From the NCBI GenBank assembly GCA_963662155.1, contig OY759266.1:5757526-5821525 (forward strand): a stretch of DNA of 64,000 nt. The letters are read 5' to 3'. Each line of letters begins with the position of its first letter. The first letter of the stretch is position 1. Of this stretch, positions 1 to 13,131 are shown piece after piece. The DNA comes from Lamellibrachia columna. Its lineage: Eukaryota > Annelida > Polychaeta > Sabellida > Siboglinidae. Made by a program: the position numbers and the translations under genes. The notes beneath the pieces were generated by a model. It was not told where the DNA came from. It did not search any database and saw only the letters and a program-made list of their open reading frames with translations.

Positions 1-58
1 TATTTTGTTTATATTGCGCTATAATTCTATAAATAGTTCTAGATTATTATTTCCATTC

Positions 59-623
59 TTATCGATTCAGGCCGTGGGCTGAAACGACTATGCTTAGATT
101 TCCGCTACTAGCGTGGGCTGAATCGACCGTCGCTGAATTCAATAGCGACAGTGAAGTGGGCTGAACCATCCGTCAGCGTGGGCCGAATCAACTAGGCTGA
201 ATCGTCTGTCGGCGTGGGAGAAACCCGTCATGGGCCCAACCATCCAGGACCCATTAATTACATGTGCCATGTCAGTCGAAGGCAGCTCCTGTTGCAGACA
301 CATTTGTTACTGTTAGTGCCTAGGCATAGGCATATTACCTCTCATATTGGGTGAAATATGTATCTGTCATTTCAGCACTAATTGTTACTCCAGAGTCTTT
401 TTCTTTGGGTCCAGGATGGTTCAGCCCACTATGGGTTCGGCCCACACTGACGGATGGTTCGGCCCAGTTGTTTCAGCCGAAGCAGACGGATGGTTCAGCC
501 CACTTCACTGAAAACCGTGTCACTATTAAATTCATCTATGGTTGATTCGGCCCACGCTAGTAGCAAAATTTTAAGCAGCGGGATTCTAAGAATAGTCATT
601 TTGGCCCATGGCCTGATTCGATA
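59..623. mobile_element. Foldback (long inverted repeat) element 1
   Basis: Arms at about 59-253 and 405-623 are imperfect reverse complements (GGGCTGAA/TTCAGCCC motifs, and ends reading TTATCGATTCAGGCC and GGCCTGATTCGATAA). The loop is about 150 bp. Inside each arm the motif GGATGGTTCAGCCCAC and variants repeats several times. No transposase is visible, so this looks like a non-autonomous foldback. A stray related piece lies at 1,244-1,275. Confidence 0.7.
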
Positions 624-631
624 AAAGGGGA

Positions 632-1000
632 AATTATGATTGCGCACAGAAGCATGCTCAAACGCTGATATGGTAATAATAATATATAATTATCATAGAG
701 CAATATCCACCAAATAACGGAAAGCGCTTGACATTATAAAATAATGATCCATACTGAAGTAATTAATGCCTAAACGAAACGTCTATGAATAAAAAAAAAT
801 TATTTGTGTGTATACAAGTACAAATTATAATTTTTTATTCGTAGACATTTCCTTCAGGCATTAATTCAGTTTGGATCATTATTTTATTATTATCAAGTGC
901 TTTCCGTTATTTGGCGGATGTTGTTCTATGATAATTATATATTATTACAGTATTATTGTGTGAGCATATGCGTATGTTTCTGTGCGCAATCATAATTATA
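632..1000. mobile_element. Foldback element 2 (AT-rich hairpin)
   Basis: Arms at about 632-800 and 825-1,000 are close reverse complements. The outer ends read AATTATGATTGCGCACAG and CTGTGCGCAATCATAATT, and the inner motif is TAGGCATTAATTACTTCAG. A third, direct copy of part of the right arm follows at about 1,004-1,075. The element abuts foldback 1. No coding capacity. Confidence 0.7.
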
Positions 1001-1080
1001 TTTTATTCATAGACATTTCCTTTAGGCATTAATTACTTCAGTCTGGGTCATTATTTCATTATGTGAAGCGCTTTCCATAT

Positions 1081-2486
1081 TATATATATTATTATATATA
1101 TAATTTAGCGTATGACATTTCCCAGTTGCAGTACACAAGTCGCAAATAGTCAAGTCAGTCAAATTAGTGAAAATAACGAAAGTAATATTAAACAAGGACC
1201 ACGCCCACGGAACCTGCTGGCATCAGTTGTATATTGGTTGTAAAAACGGTTGGTTCGGCCCATGGGCTGAAACATTCAACATCTTTTTCTGTGATGGTTT
1301 TACCTAGTAAATGCAAATTCTACTGGGTTGTAATCAAACTGTAACACAATATTCAAATAAGTATAACAAAGTACAATAGTTGCACTTATTACAGGTAATA
1401 CTACTTTGTAGAACTTGTAATATTAGTTACTTGTGCATTATTAGAAAAAAGCTACTTGGGAATGGTAGCAAGGGAATTTGTGTATTTGGTAGAATTACAT
1501 GTCATACATGAGTATTTTCATGTACCTTTTACGTTAGTATTATCGATAGCCACTTTGTTTTTAACACAAGTAAAATTACATAAGTTATATATTTAAATTG
1601 GTAGTGTTATTGAGTGTGTATCTCACGCCCATTGTTTAAAATTTGTAATGCTATTCTCATAAATTTGAATCGATACAAAAAATGAAGGAAAAAACAGTCC
1701 AATTTGTTTATGCACACAATCCAACACTAGTTAATCTAGTAAAACATAGTTTAAAATAAATTACTTTGTTGTGTGTCTAATTTGATCTATTTTTAACTCT
1801 GAATCAATTTGAAATTAAGTTACTTGTCCACATTTGCAAGAACATAATTTGTCTACTCGGTCACCTAGCAGATATACTATTGTGGCATCTTAGGGTTAAG
1901 TGCCTGTAAAATTGATGTTAAAATGTTAATAGTTTGTGGCCTGTTACAGTTTTAGCCTTCAGCCTTTTGTAAACTTTTTGCAGATTTATATTCATCTTTG
2001 AAATTGATTATTTGAGTGGTTGTGTCATGGTTATATTATGCTTAACCATCCTTGTATCACCACTTGTTTCTGCCTACATCAACCATTCATTGATATCCCG
2101 CAATATAATATTATTTATATTAACTAATTAGTACAAGTCTAGTTACTATCACACTGCATAGCTATTTCTGTTAATTAGAGCAATGCGAGTAAAAATTATA
2201 TAATTGGCTCTTTCTTTTTTGTTGAGTAAACTATCTTTCACAGATAATCTTGCACAAGTTATGTATGTGCTCAAAAGTATCAGGTGTTTAAGTATATTTA
2301 TGTTAATAAATTATATATATTTTGTGCATTTGTGATTAAAAAAAATTATGGCGGTTGCAGTTTGTCAAACATCAATTGCTATTGTATGAATACATTTGAG
2401 AAAACCTTTTCAAACCATCCTGCTGATTGATTTTCCCCATGATTGGTAGTCCGTTGACTCTGTTCACACTAGTTGTCTCATTACAG
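1081..2486. other. AT-rich intron sequence, no gene seen
   Basis: This is the part of the HAPSTR1 intron before the first exon present. It is AT-rich with no open frame of note. I looked here for the expected first exon of HAPSTR1 (its tryptophan-rich N-terminal part) and found nothing, so that exon probably lies before the window. Confidence 0.5.
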
Positions 2487-5400
2487 ATGGAAGTAACCAG
2501 AATGCAGTTTCCGTATGGATACCATTTCAGAATGCTGCAAGCTCGGTTTCCCTAATGTACAGAGGTGAGTTTTATGTATTTCTCTGTGTCACTTTCTTAA
2601 CCCTAGGAGTGACCAATGATAAATAATCCACGGTGTACACAAATTGGAGTTATTCATAAGGGTGCTTTTAAAAAATCAATATCACTAATAATTATCGCAC
2701 AAACGTGATTGAGGTATAATTTTTTGCTAACAAGACTTATAATAAAAAGAAAACAATAACATTACATAATCTTATCATGTGGATATTACTATTTTAATTT
2801 CATCAAAAAGAAAGCAAATATTTTTATTTTCACCCAGCTACTAGATAATTACCAAGTGGCTGTATCAAATCTGTTGAGAACTTTTATTTTTATGATTTTT
2901 TCCAACTCCGGACTATGCCGATTCAGACAGGCCCATCGGTCCCGCATCATTTACTGTGGCAGTGCAGGCTGTCGAAGCTGGCGGAAATCGTGATGGAAAC
3001 TTGCTTATATTTACCTAAAAAAAAAACCTGCAACATCATCCTGTATGAACTAGTATAGTAATATGATTCGGTAATACTATCATTCAATTTGCTGAAATAT
3101 TGATGCGGAAACTTGAAATAATCTGGCCTAAAGTGAACTGACACAGAACAAAGTGAGAAAACGAAATGGTGGATTAGTAAATAAAAAGCCCAGATGGCCC
3201 GGACAACATGTGTTTGTAACGACGTCGTTACGACTATGCTCATTCGCTGCATATATAGCCTGCTCGCTCATTCACGTGTAGTCAAATAGGACAATCATAC
3301 TCAGAGCTTTCCAAAGGTATAACACGTTACATATTTAGATACTATGAATTTATTCTGCGGGGCATAGTAAAAGCAACCAAATATGGGCACCAACTATGTG
3401 ACATGTTTTGTAAGCTAGATCGTCATTAGTTATCATTGACTATGCTCTTGAGTAAATATGAAACAGAATGATGAGTGATTCAACTTTCCAATGATACCAT
3501 TTGTTCCCATGTGAGGTACTGGTGACGGAAATGATAATAGAATAGAGTGATACTAAAATCGGCCGGAAAGCTTTTCGCAATGATCGATGGGGCCGAATTC
3601 GGCCCAGTGGTCACTCCTAGGGTTAAAGAAGTGTATCTGGTTGTTGATGTTAATGATTACTATTGTGATTATGATCACTTAAAACGGTGTAATCGAGTGA
3701 GGAAGTGATTATTCTGGTGTATGTGATGGTGATTAGAAAGTCTGCTTTATTAACTTCCCCCTCAATTTTCTTTATTATCAGATGACATGTACACTAGTCT
3801 TACTTATTAGATAGTCTGTGGTTTATTCATTACTTTGATGGGGTGGGTCTGTGTTTGAGATTGACCCACCTGCTCCAATTATCACCTGCCCACTTATAAA
3901 CTGGCTAACCTGGTGTTCCTGTGTAATGAACCACCTGTCTATTACACAGATTTGGGGGTCAATTACATTATATCAGTTCCAAATCAACACCAATAGCATA
4001 CCAATTATAATTTCACATCAAAAATAACAATTCCAAAATACCAATTATCAATTCCATACTGAAATAACAGTACTTGTAAATAGAGCAACCATAACATGCT
4101 TTAATTTTCCTGGGAGTCCATGAGTCCGAGGCTCCTTGTTTCACCCCAGACTCCTTATTGAGCCCTTGGTAGGAACCCGTGTGACTCTCTATTTTAGAAA
4201 ATGATAAAATGCAGTATTAAACTTGCCGATTTAAATGGTCCGTTAACGTGTGTGTGTGCTGCCATCTAGAATTGGCTCCAGGCTGTACCTAGTGGTTGCT
4301 TCTGTTTGTTCAAAAATACCCATGAGCACAGCACAGTGGTGCAGCTTTCGGATCCAACGTTCTTCTAGTAATATATTTCAGTGCTAACTAACTAAAACAA
4401 AAAAATCTAATCCGTTATTCAGCCCGTAATCTTAGATTATGGGCCACACATTAAGATTTTGTTCACAAACAACTTCTGGTTAAATAATATAGTCCATGTA
4501 CTGAGAAATCTTAGACATTAGTATTGCCATTATATTTATGCACATTTTAAGATGTGGTACTAAATTAATACTTTCAGCATGTGGTTTTTTAAATGGAAAC
4601 ACAACTGTACATTTATTTGGCTGTCATTTGTACTTCTCAAACTTGGACCCTGCAGATCATGGTTATGACATGATTATGGCTGGGGTGAATTGGAATTATT
4701 CAATTCAGTTTAATTCCTGAATTTGAATTGAAAGATTTTCACCAAGCGGAATTTGAATTGAAAGATTTTGAGTAAGTTGAATTGGAATTGAAAGAAAATG
4801 AATTGAACCTACCCGGTAATTTTCTTGTGCTGGTGCGATCTAGTTTTATTTCTAATGTGGTCCTCAGTCCAACCCTAGAATTGCATATGAATTCAAAGTT
4901 TTTGTAGCAGCTAAACATGCATTTGGACACCATTTGAAGATCTGAGATGAGAAATTTTTTTTTCCAACTTTGAACAAAGGATCTGCATGGCAATGTTACT
5001 GTGTGACAATTTGAAAAAAAAACCTGGAAGTTCTGCTCAAATCAAACTATGGTGGGGTGTGATAAGCTTAACTTTGAATTCAATACAGGTTGCAGTTCCT
5101 GCTGTAAAATAACTTTTGTTGTCTGCCTGCACATATCTGAAACCATGCCCTTTGTGTGTGCTAGGAATGTTTGAAGCCATAGCCACCTCAATGGGGCATC
5201 ACCAGGGCTTCACATTTGAAAACAACAGGCGAGCGATAAATCGCTCGCCTAAGTATGCCAAATTAATTTAGTTGTTTTTTTTTACCGTGTGGTGGCGCCA
5301 CCATTTCCCATTCTGTTGTCACCATGAAATTTTTATTGGTACTTGTTGGCGCTATGACTTTTGTACAGCGAAATAAATGTTTACTTTAGTAAACCCCATA

Positions 5401-7824
5401 CATTGCTATTGGTGAAACGGTTTTGAATTGCAACATGTCATCATAGGCGTAGCCTAGGCAAGGCCAGTACCTTGGCAGTGTGCTGTGGCTGTGCTCGTGG
5501 CAGTGGCCATGATACGGCACTGCCACTGGTTTCGTGTGCGACTTTGCTTAGATGGTTTGAAAATTGCAACTGAGATTCACAAATACGCCATGTATAGTCA
5601 TAAATCCATCATGAAATGGCATGCTTCCATTGCATCCAAACACACAACTCAAACTCGGTGCGCAAAAATATTAACTCGTCATCCACACATGAAACAGTGA
5701 ATCAATGTTAAGTGGTACTGGAGATGAGCGTGGTGAATTTATGTGTTCAGAGTGGTTGAAAGACGAAGTTGAACAATTATTCAAACTGTCGTTTTCAATG
5801 TTTAATCAACTTTTACACTCCATATCAACTCATATGCGTGTTCAGTAGCTCAGATCCAGGTTATTATTTTCGATTCCCATTACATTGTTGTCGGTCAATC
5901 AGATCGTAGCGAAATATTATTGATCCCTTATCTATTTCATAACTGTACATGTATACATGTACTTTATTCAGTTCGACATACAACAGTATGTGACATTTAA
6001 TCATAATACACATCGGTGCTAGTCCACTCATTTGATAACTTTTTTATAAACTGCGCGGCCAGCACATCGTGGCTTCGATGGCGTTCTTGCAATCTTGGTG
6101 CAGCAGGCTGCATTCGCCATCCCCATGATATGTGAACTGTTATCCCATGTGTTTGCGTTAGAAAAACTCCCATAGAATTAATTTGGAATTGAATTTGAAA
6201 GATTTGAGCTGGAATTTGAATTGAAATGAATTGGAAAAACATTAATTGAAATGAATTGGAAGAAAATGAATTGGAATGAATTTGAACAAAAATTATTTGA
6301 ATTGGAATTGATTAAATTGAATTGAAAGGAATTGGAATTGATTAAATGGAATTGGCCCCAGCCCTGGAAATGATTAATTAATTTGAATCGCTGGAACTGT
6401 GTCTCAAAATATAATGTTGCTGTTTTCTGTATGCAGACAGTCTAGACACGATGAGGAGGAGTTATGACATGGGCAGCCAGTCAGGTTACTTGCGACGCAC
6501 ACGTGACATACTGTCATGGGCAAAGAAGCGGCGCCACCACATCCGTCGCGAGGACCTTGTAGCTTTTCTCTGTGGCAAGGCTCCACCTGTTCGCCACAGG
6601 GGCGCCAGCTCACTCGGCCGGTCAGCAAGTAGAGTGTCCGTAGATCGGTCATCGCCACGGTTACCACCTGCCACGGAGCCAATGGAGGACCAGGCGGAAC
6701 CTGACCTGCAGCCGTTCAGAGACGCCCTCGCCTTGCAAGGTATGTAATTGTCAAGTCTAATCTGTCTAGATGAACAGTACCCGGTAGAAGATATGTTGCA
6801 ATGGATGTACAATTTTTAGTATTATATAGATTGTCATCATGGTTTTGTTGATGTAAACGGGTATTGTTGCCAACTGGTGCTAAAGTTCTATTGAATTGAA
6901 TACCCAAGGCCAAGCCCGTTTCAGGGGTAACTGCCGGTTGCGACCGGTTTGAGGCGCTGCGCACTGCAGCCATTTACGGTTTATGCTATGATAATGGAAT
7001 TTTAACTAATAATATACCATATCGAGCTCCCGAGAACTAAGGATTCTGACTGATTCATCTAATGATGAAAATCTAACGATCTGATGCAAAATCTAGGATC
7101 TGGAAGCACAGGATCCCGCTAAATTCACGACTCATTAAAAGGATGAAAACTTCAGCTCCGGTTGGGAACAAGTGCGAGTGGCAAACCACTGCGTGGGCGT
7201 GGATGATTGATTAGCACGAGCAATAGGGAATGAGAGGGATTAAAAACCTAAAAAATTATGCCCTAAAGCATAATTTGCCACAATTATCGGAAAATGTAGG
7301 CCGGCACAAATGTTTAAATCTAATAATAGTATAGTGCCAGATATAAATAAGATGCGTATGAGGTGGCATTTATCATCAGATAAATATGCGTATAGGGACG
7401 TTTATTCGGCACTCAAGGGTAGATTGTGTTGCTGTCAGTTGCTGAATAAAAACCTCGGAATATTAACAAATGTAAGGGATAGAATTCGAACTAGTCTCGA
7501 TGCCCGTGAAAAAACTCATTTGAAGCACTGCAATGGTTTCATGTTAGAAGTACGACTTTCACTTTCAGTTGACATTTGTTCGCGTGTTGTAATTGTATGC
7601 CATCTTTTGTTATTGTAGGTCTTAGTGGTGCTATGTCAAATGTGAGCGTGCGACATAACTCTAGCGCGTCAGGTGGCGTGGACTATGAGCAATCCAACGT
7701 CAATGAACTTCACTGTTTCATTATGGATGAGATGTCACGTCGAAGCGAGCCCCGCAAAAGGACTTCGTCAAATGGTGATGTAATAATGGATTCGCCAAGC
7801 CGCAAACGCAGTCGACTGTTCTGA
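2487..7824 (+). CDS. HAPSTR1: HAPSTR1 (C16orf72) orthologue, 3' three exons
   Basis: Exons at 2,487-2,564, 6,437-6,739 and 7,619-7,824 (TGA) join in frame with GT-AG borders (phases 2/1, 2/1, 2). The first encodes a segment ending VWIPFQNAASSVSLMYR. The second carries WAKKRRHHIRREDLVAFLCG and a low-complexity Ser/Arg/Pro stretch ending DLQPFRDALALQ. The third begins GLSGAMSNVSVR and ends with a basic tail, DSPSRKRSRLF. These blocks match the vertebrate C16orf72 family in order and spacing. HAPSTR1 is a small, partly disordered nuclear protein that partners the HUWE1 ubiquitin ligase and tunes stress responses; the KRxR tail fits nuclear import. About 195 residues are present against about 275 in human, so the N-terminal exon is missing, presumably off the left edge. 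The introns carry a piggyBac-type element and GAATTG-rich DNA. Family assignment is from recognised motifs; the gene looks intact and constrained. Confidence 0.9.
2601..3622. mobile_element. piggyBac-type non-autonomous element
   Basis: A 1,022-bp unit is bounded by perfect 15-bp inverted repeats, CCCTAGGAGTGACCA at the left and its reverse complement at 3,608-3,622. Direct TTAA duplications flank it at 2,597-2,600 and 3,623-3,626. TTAA targets and CCCTAG-like ends are the piggyBac signature. Inside there is no transposase, only an unconvincing 101-codon frame on the - strand. It sits in a HAPSTR1 intron. Confidence 0.8.
3627..6436. other. HAPSTR1 intron remainder
   Basis: Non-coding. GAATTG/GAATTTGAATTG-rich simple sequence occurs at about 4,687-4,800 and 6,170-6,360. 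A perfect 11-bp-arm palindrome (AGGCGAGCGAT, 2-nt centre) is at 5,227-5,250, and a GGTGGCGCCACC palindrome lies near 5,290. No transposase or exon recognised. Confidence 0.5.
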
Positions 7825-9902
7825 TGTGATAGTAGGACTTGTGGCTGATGCATTATGACACCGCCACCAATTATGTGGCGGCGATGTCAACGACGTCATC
7901 TCTGCAACATCATTCATTACCGCCAACACACACACAGACACACACAGGTGGCGTGAGTCTTCTGGCTCGAAGGCGTACATATGTGCATGGCAGGCGATGT
8001 GGCTTGGTCGTCTGCTGACTCTGTCATGTGACCACGCCCGGACTACAGGCCAGTGTAGGAGGTGATACTGGTGCTACTAGTGCCTGTGACAAAGGACGGT
8101 GCTTCATAAGAAGCAGATCGAAGAATGTTTAAAATATTGTACTATTGAATGTGAGAGGACCCACATTCGAGCATTGGCCTGTTGTTTTTGTCGCAAGTGA
8201 TTTTACTGATCCGCTGTGTTTCAGTTAATTGTACAGTAAAAGAAAATTGAAAACAAGACATTTAGCAAGCCATTCTTGAAAGAGTAAAGTTCGGTAACCT
8301 GGCTTCATATTATTTGCACGGACCGCTAGCAGTCTGTGTCATCTGGATTCTGTTATCTATACATGTTTGCCATTGACCGTACATTATATGTATACCAATA
8401 TCATGTGCATATACGTAGATCTAATGTGTAGATCACATCACTGATTGTCATCTAAGTTTATATATTGGAATCGTAATGTTATTCCAAAAAAAATTCAAAC
8501 TGCACTCTGGCAGTGAAATTATTTACATTTTCAAAAGTAATAGTGTAGTAGAATGCCAAAATTTCCTGTGTTAGTGTCGGTATATACAAACTGACACTGC
8601 CAATTAGTATTTTAATTGACCTTAGTACTTGTAATATTTTGAAGTTGTATCGCAGTACAGTTTCTTTAAATAACCAATATAGAAGGTGGATTTATAACAT
8701 GTTCTTCTGCTTTCCTTTTTGGTGATAGAGATAAAACACTAGTTTCACATTGCTCTGTGGGCCAAGCAAGTGTTTTGAGTAATAAATTATTGTTTGTAAG
8801 CAACATTGCATATGTATAATGGTTGTAACGGTTAACTTGGGGAACACTGATCAAGAACACTGGAATCATTAACAGTTGTCACTAGTTTGGCGTGATGTGT
8901 TATTTAACTGGCAAATTTAGTTGGGTGCATTCATACGCTTTGTGTTGCAGCAGACGAATTGCATACGAAGTGCACTAGCATTAATGTCTAGGAGAAATCA
9001 ATATTTTCATCTATTATGTGTAATAATTTGTAATGCCAGAAGGCACCATTCTCCATAAAGAGATGCTATGAGTTCAGTAGTGGCAGGCCTTTCGTTTGAT
9101 ACTCTCTGTGTTGCTGCAATTAAATGCAAGAATCTGCGTGGACATAATAAAATGGCTTGGCTTGAATCATGTTTGTGTATAGTATAATTGGGTGTGCAAT
9201 AGGTGACTGGATTATCTATATGGTTCCGCCTTGTGTCAAAGTCTTGTGTAGAATTGGGTGACCTCACACAATGATACCAATTGGGTGACCTCTCACAATG
9301 ATACCAAACTCCTCCTTCTGCCAAGCCGTGTTAAAAGAATTAGTTAGCACTGATTTCTTGTAAAACATTGATTCAATATGTTTAATTCTGAATATAATAA
9401 ATGCATGTAAACAAACTTTTGTATATGAATGCTTTGTATGTCAGATGTTTAGATGATAAGCGGCTTATTAAGTGCAGGTGTTAGGAATGTCAATATTTAA
9501 TTTAGCCTCAATTATCCAGGCTCCGCACTGTGGTGCCACTGTTTGTCACACACATCTTCACCTGGATCCAAAGGAGGGTTTTTATTGTGATGGAAATTAT
9601 GTATGCGCCCAGAACTTGGACGCATACATAAGTAGTTAATTAAGATCTCACCCGGGCATTTGGCTAATTCATAAAATAAGAGTGAACTTTTATCAGTTTA
9701 TATGATGCAATTAACTTTAAACTTTGATTATACTGACGCAACTGTCTGACTGAAAAATTAAATCGATAATGATGCAGATTGGTTGCTGGCGTTTCACAGG
9801 AATGCCTACACAACATGGAGTAATGACAGTGGGCAACGAGACCACGCCTCTGCATCTAGACTCTTCTCAGCAAATTCTCGAAGCTGAGCGAGAGTTAGAT
9901 AA
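7825..9902. other. Downstream of HAPSTR1, no gene seen
   Basis: AT-rich sequence with scattered short frames. A 27-bp unit beginning GAATTGGGTGACCTC is present twice at about 9,250-9,308. Nothing else is recognised. Confidence 0.4.
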
Positions 9903-10375
9903 GTAAAAAAGAAACTAGTTTCTAGTCTAGACTTATTAGTTACTATTTATGGATTTTTTTGGGGTATTTTCGAAGATGGACGCCATGTCTTACATGCTCA
10001 CTGTGGTTGATTAAAAGACTAGCTGTAGTTTTTTCGATGCAATATGGAACATGCTAGTGATGTATATTACTATACAGCCTGCCATTCCATTGGCAAATAC
10101 AATACTTTTTAGCGGAATGGCAGATGAATAGAAACGTTTACGTCAATGGAATATGGCACATACGTGTTACAACGAGAAACTACTTAAATTTACTAGAAAC
10201 AAACAATGTTGAATGTATTTATGAATGTCATGGCTTACTAGTCTGCATCACAATCATGCAACTGAATGACACATTGATTGAGGCTGGGATTATTTTTCAA
10301 TAGTAAATAATAAAAAAAGGAGGCGGCGGTCAAAAAGGAAGCGGGCGGGGACGAGAAACTAGTTTCTTTTTTTAC
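9903..10375. mobile_element. MITE with 21-22 bp inverted repeats
   Basis: The ends match apart from one A of a homopolymer: GTAAAAAAGAAACTAGTTTCT at 9,903-9,923 (shown with its last base) and the reverse complement ending at 10,375. TAA flanks both sides, as expected of PIF/Harbinger targets. The 470-bp interior has no coding sequence. Superfamily is inferred only from the 3-bp duplication. Confidence 0.5.
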
Positions 10376-10403
10376 TAAGGGTAAGGCCTAAGCGAGACTA
10401 TAG

Positions 10404-11293
10404 ATTTAACAAGATTTGCCATCCAAGCCAAAGGCCCAGATGGCAAGTGGACAAGGAAGCCATTGGCTTATCGAGAGTCCAACAATGTTCATCTACTTAT
10501 AGCCCACCCTCCCGAGATATGTGTCAACCTTGTTTTTAAACATATTCACGCTGCTAGCAGTTACACAATCTGTAGACAATTTGTTCCATTTATTTATTGT
10601 CCTCTGTGAGAACGAGTGCTTCCTGATGTCCAATCTACATTGATCCTTTACTAATTTTACCTCATGTCCTCTAGTTCTGCTATCCTTCTTGAGTGAGAAA
10701 AACATATTTCTATCAATATTTTCATACCCATTCAATATCTTAAAAACTTCAATCTGATCTCCTCTTAACCTCCTTGTCTCTAGAGTTGTTAAACCACATT
10801 CTTTCAGGCGTTCTTCATAACTAAGGTCTCTCAGTTCTGGAATCATTTTAGTTGCTCTCCTTTGTATGTGTTCAAGCGTATCTATATCCTTCTTACGATA
10901 TGGTCACCATGCTTGTATACAGTATTCTAAATGAGGTCTAACTATTGCTTTATAAAGAGGTATAATTAACTTTTTTCCCTTGTATGTTGTTTCTTCTAAT
11001 CAATCCAAGAATTTGATTACCCTTTGAAGCTGCAATACCACACTGCTCTGAAACTTTCATATCAGCGCTTATTGTAACTCCTAAGTCCTTTTCTTTTACA
11101 GTAGTACCCAGAACAGTATCTCCAATTTTATAGTTTACATTCAAGTTCCTATGTCCTGTATGTAGGCATTTACATTTCCCAAAATTTAACAACATCTGCC
11201 ATTTCTCAGACCATTTCACTAATCTGTCTAGATCGTTTTGTAAATGTTGTTTATCACCATTAGTATTAACCTTTCTAAACAGTTTTGTGTCAT
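10404..11293 (-). mobile_element. CR1-like LINE copy A, 5'-truncated
   Basis: The 3' end of a non-LTR retrotransposon on the - strand. From 11,293 down it encodes the tail of the reverse transcriptase and the C-terminal region (LNFGKCKCLHTGH, KEKDLGVTISADMKVSEQCG, then IPELRDLSYEERLKECGLTT and SFSQRTINKWNKLS). A short 3' UTR ends at an AACAAGATTT tail near 10,404. Frameshifts at about 10,900-10,990 break the frame. Homology to copy D stops at 11,293. The short repeated tail instead of poly(A) fits the CR1/L2 group. Confidence 0.8.
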
Positions 11294-12843
11294 ATATTAT
11301 ATAACTATACTTAATTAATGGCGTCACTGACACTGTCCGCAATATTATTAATCCAACGCAAACCCCAGTTAATACTATGGAATCTTGTTGATGTTCGTGA
11401 AATGTTGTTGTAAGCTTATCTGCCCTATTGCTGAGGACACTACCACATTAAACAAACTATCTCGACATTCACGGGTGTGTAGCACTCGTAGCCAAAAAAT
11501 CGAATTGTAGCGGGCGAAATGAATGCGCCGCACAAATAATGCCCTAGCGGATGGCTAGAATGTAAAATGATGCAATACACAGGTTGATCACTAGATGGTG
11601 GAACTATAGCAACGTGTCACCAGAACTAGTGGGTTCAGCCTACTGTTACGTTTCCCATTGGCGACCATGTTAACGTTTTGCATGATTATAAAAAAACGGG
11701 ACCTTCAAAAATTCTTAAAGTTCTTACCTGCCTTTGTCAACATCTCACTGACATGCTGATCGAGTTTAGTCAAAGTCTCGTACTTCTAACTCATTTAAAA
11801 TGCATGAACGTGCCATACCCGTAAATTTTTACCAACTTCTGCATGAATTACTGCGAAAAAGTAATCCGTCCGCCTATTGAAATCATCTAATAATCCACTG
11901 TTACATTGTCAACATGTTCTAACAGCAAACTTGCCAATGTGCCTGGCTCAAACGCAGTTATGTCAGATGATATGATTTTTTTTAAATTACACATCTAAAA
12001 TCACTGAGCCCTACATTCGTAACACACCAGGAAGTGTAACTGAGGCATGATCACTTAGCGCCACCACGTAGGGGGCAGCTACACCTTTCGTCAGCGCATC
12101 CGGTAGATCGACTCCGCATGCGCCAACTCTCTAGTATTTAGCAAGTATTTACTAGCTCTCCTGTCACAACAAAGTTCCATTTGAACTAGCTTTTCATCGC
12201 ATTAGTGCAGTTGGCTTCAGATTAATGTTCGGCGATTTTCATTGGTCAACTGAACGACTGTTTCACGGGGCGTAATATGTATAATGTTTCAGTTGTTTAA
12301 AAATAATATCCACGCCAAACAAGTTAATAACGCCTATCGTGATTTGCCATATCAACATTGTCAAAAAACATAGTTGTCGATGATATAAAATATGCCAGTT
12401 TTAGGATATAATTACAGATCGTTTTACGGCATTAAAAGACAAACCAATTAATCCTCACGTTTGAAGGTGACATAATTACGTTTTCATCGGGTAATTTATG
12501 GATCTGTCAAATTCTCGTTTTATACAATTTCTGATGGTAAATACACTGCAGCATTGAAGATTAAAATATGAAGTATAACATCGTCATTATTTAGATGAAC
12601 TTCGAGGTCGAACAATTAATATAATTTGGTATTTTTTTATTATATGAAATCTTGTGTCAGTTAACCAGTAACAATCGGTTCCTTTAAGATCAGATTATAA
12701 ACATGAACAAATTCTGATTGGTTAGTGTAACTCGTGTTGTCGTGATAAATATGTCAGAGGAGAAGAGGACGGCCTAGAAACACCTGGTGGGCACGGACCA
12801 CAGTCACTTTTCCCATAGACGACCATTATAACGTTCGTATGCC
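11294..12843. other. Intergenic, nothing recognised
   Basis: AT-rich unique-looking DNA. No frame, tandem array or terminal repeat that I can support. Confidence 0.4.
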
Positions 12844-13131
12844 TCAATGGAAAATTTGTCTTACAATTTTCTTTAAATGCTTACAGCACATGATAGACCC
12901 ACTAAGACATCTGCTGTGTAAAATTCGTGAAACTTGAATACCTCCTTTTCCAACAAATTGTTTCAAAGTCTGACCCCCTGCATTTCTACCATGAAAGTTC
13001 ACTTCTTTCAAATTAATATAAGTACACCCTGCCTGATGGCCACTGTGTCCTAACGCAACTGGTATACCAACTGACACAAATGGCATAATTTCAATTTCAG
13101 ATGCTACTGTGCACAAAAACATCACTTCCAC
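12844..13131 (-). other. Unrecognised 95-codon frame
   Basis: A continuous - strand frame with coding-like composition (motifs SVGIPVALGHSGHQAGC and VNFHGRNAGGQTLKQF). I do not recognise a family. It lies downstream of the USH1G-like gene on the same strand. A second short - frame (13,156-13,344) is less convincing. It could be a relic of a transposon protein or chance. Confidence 0.2.
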
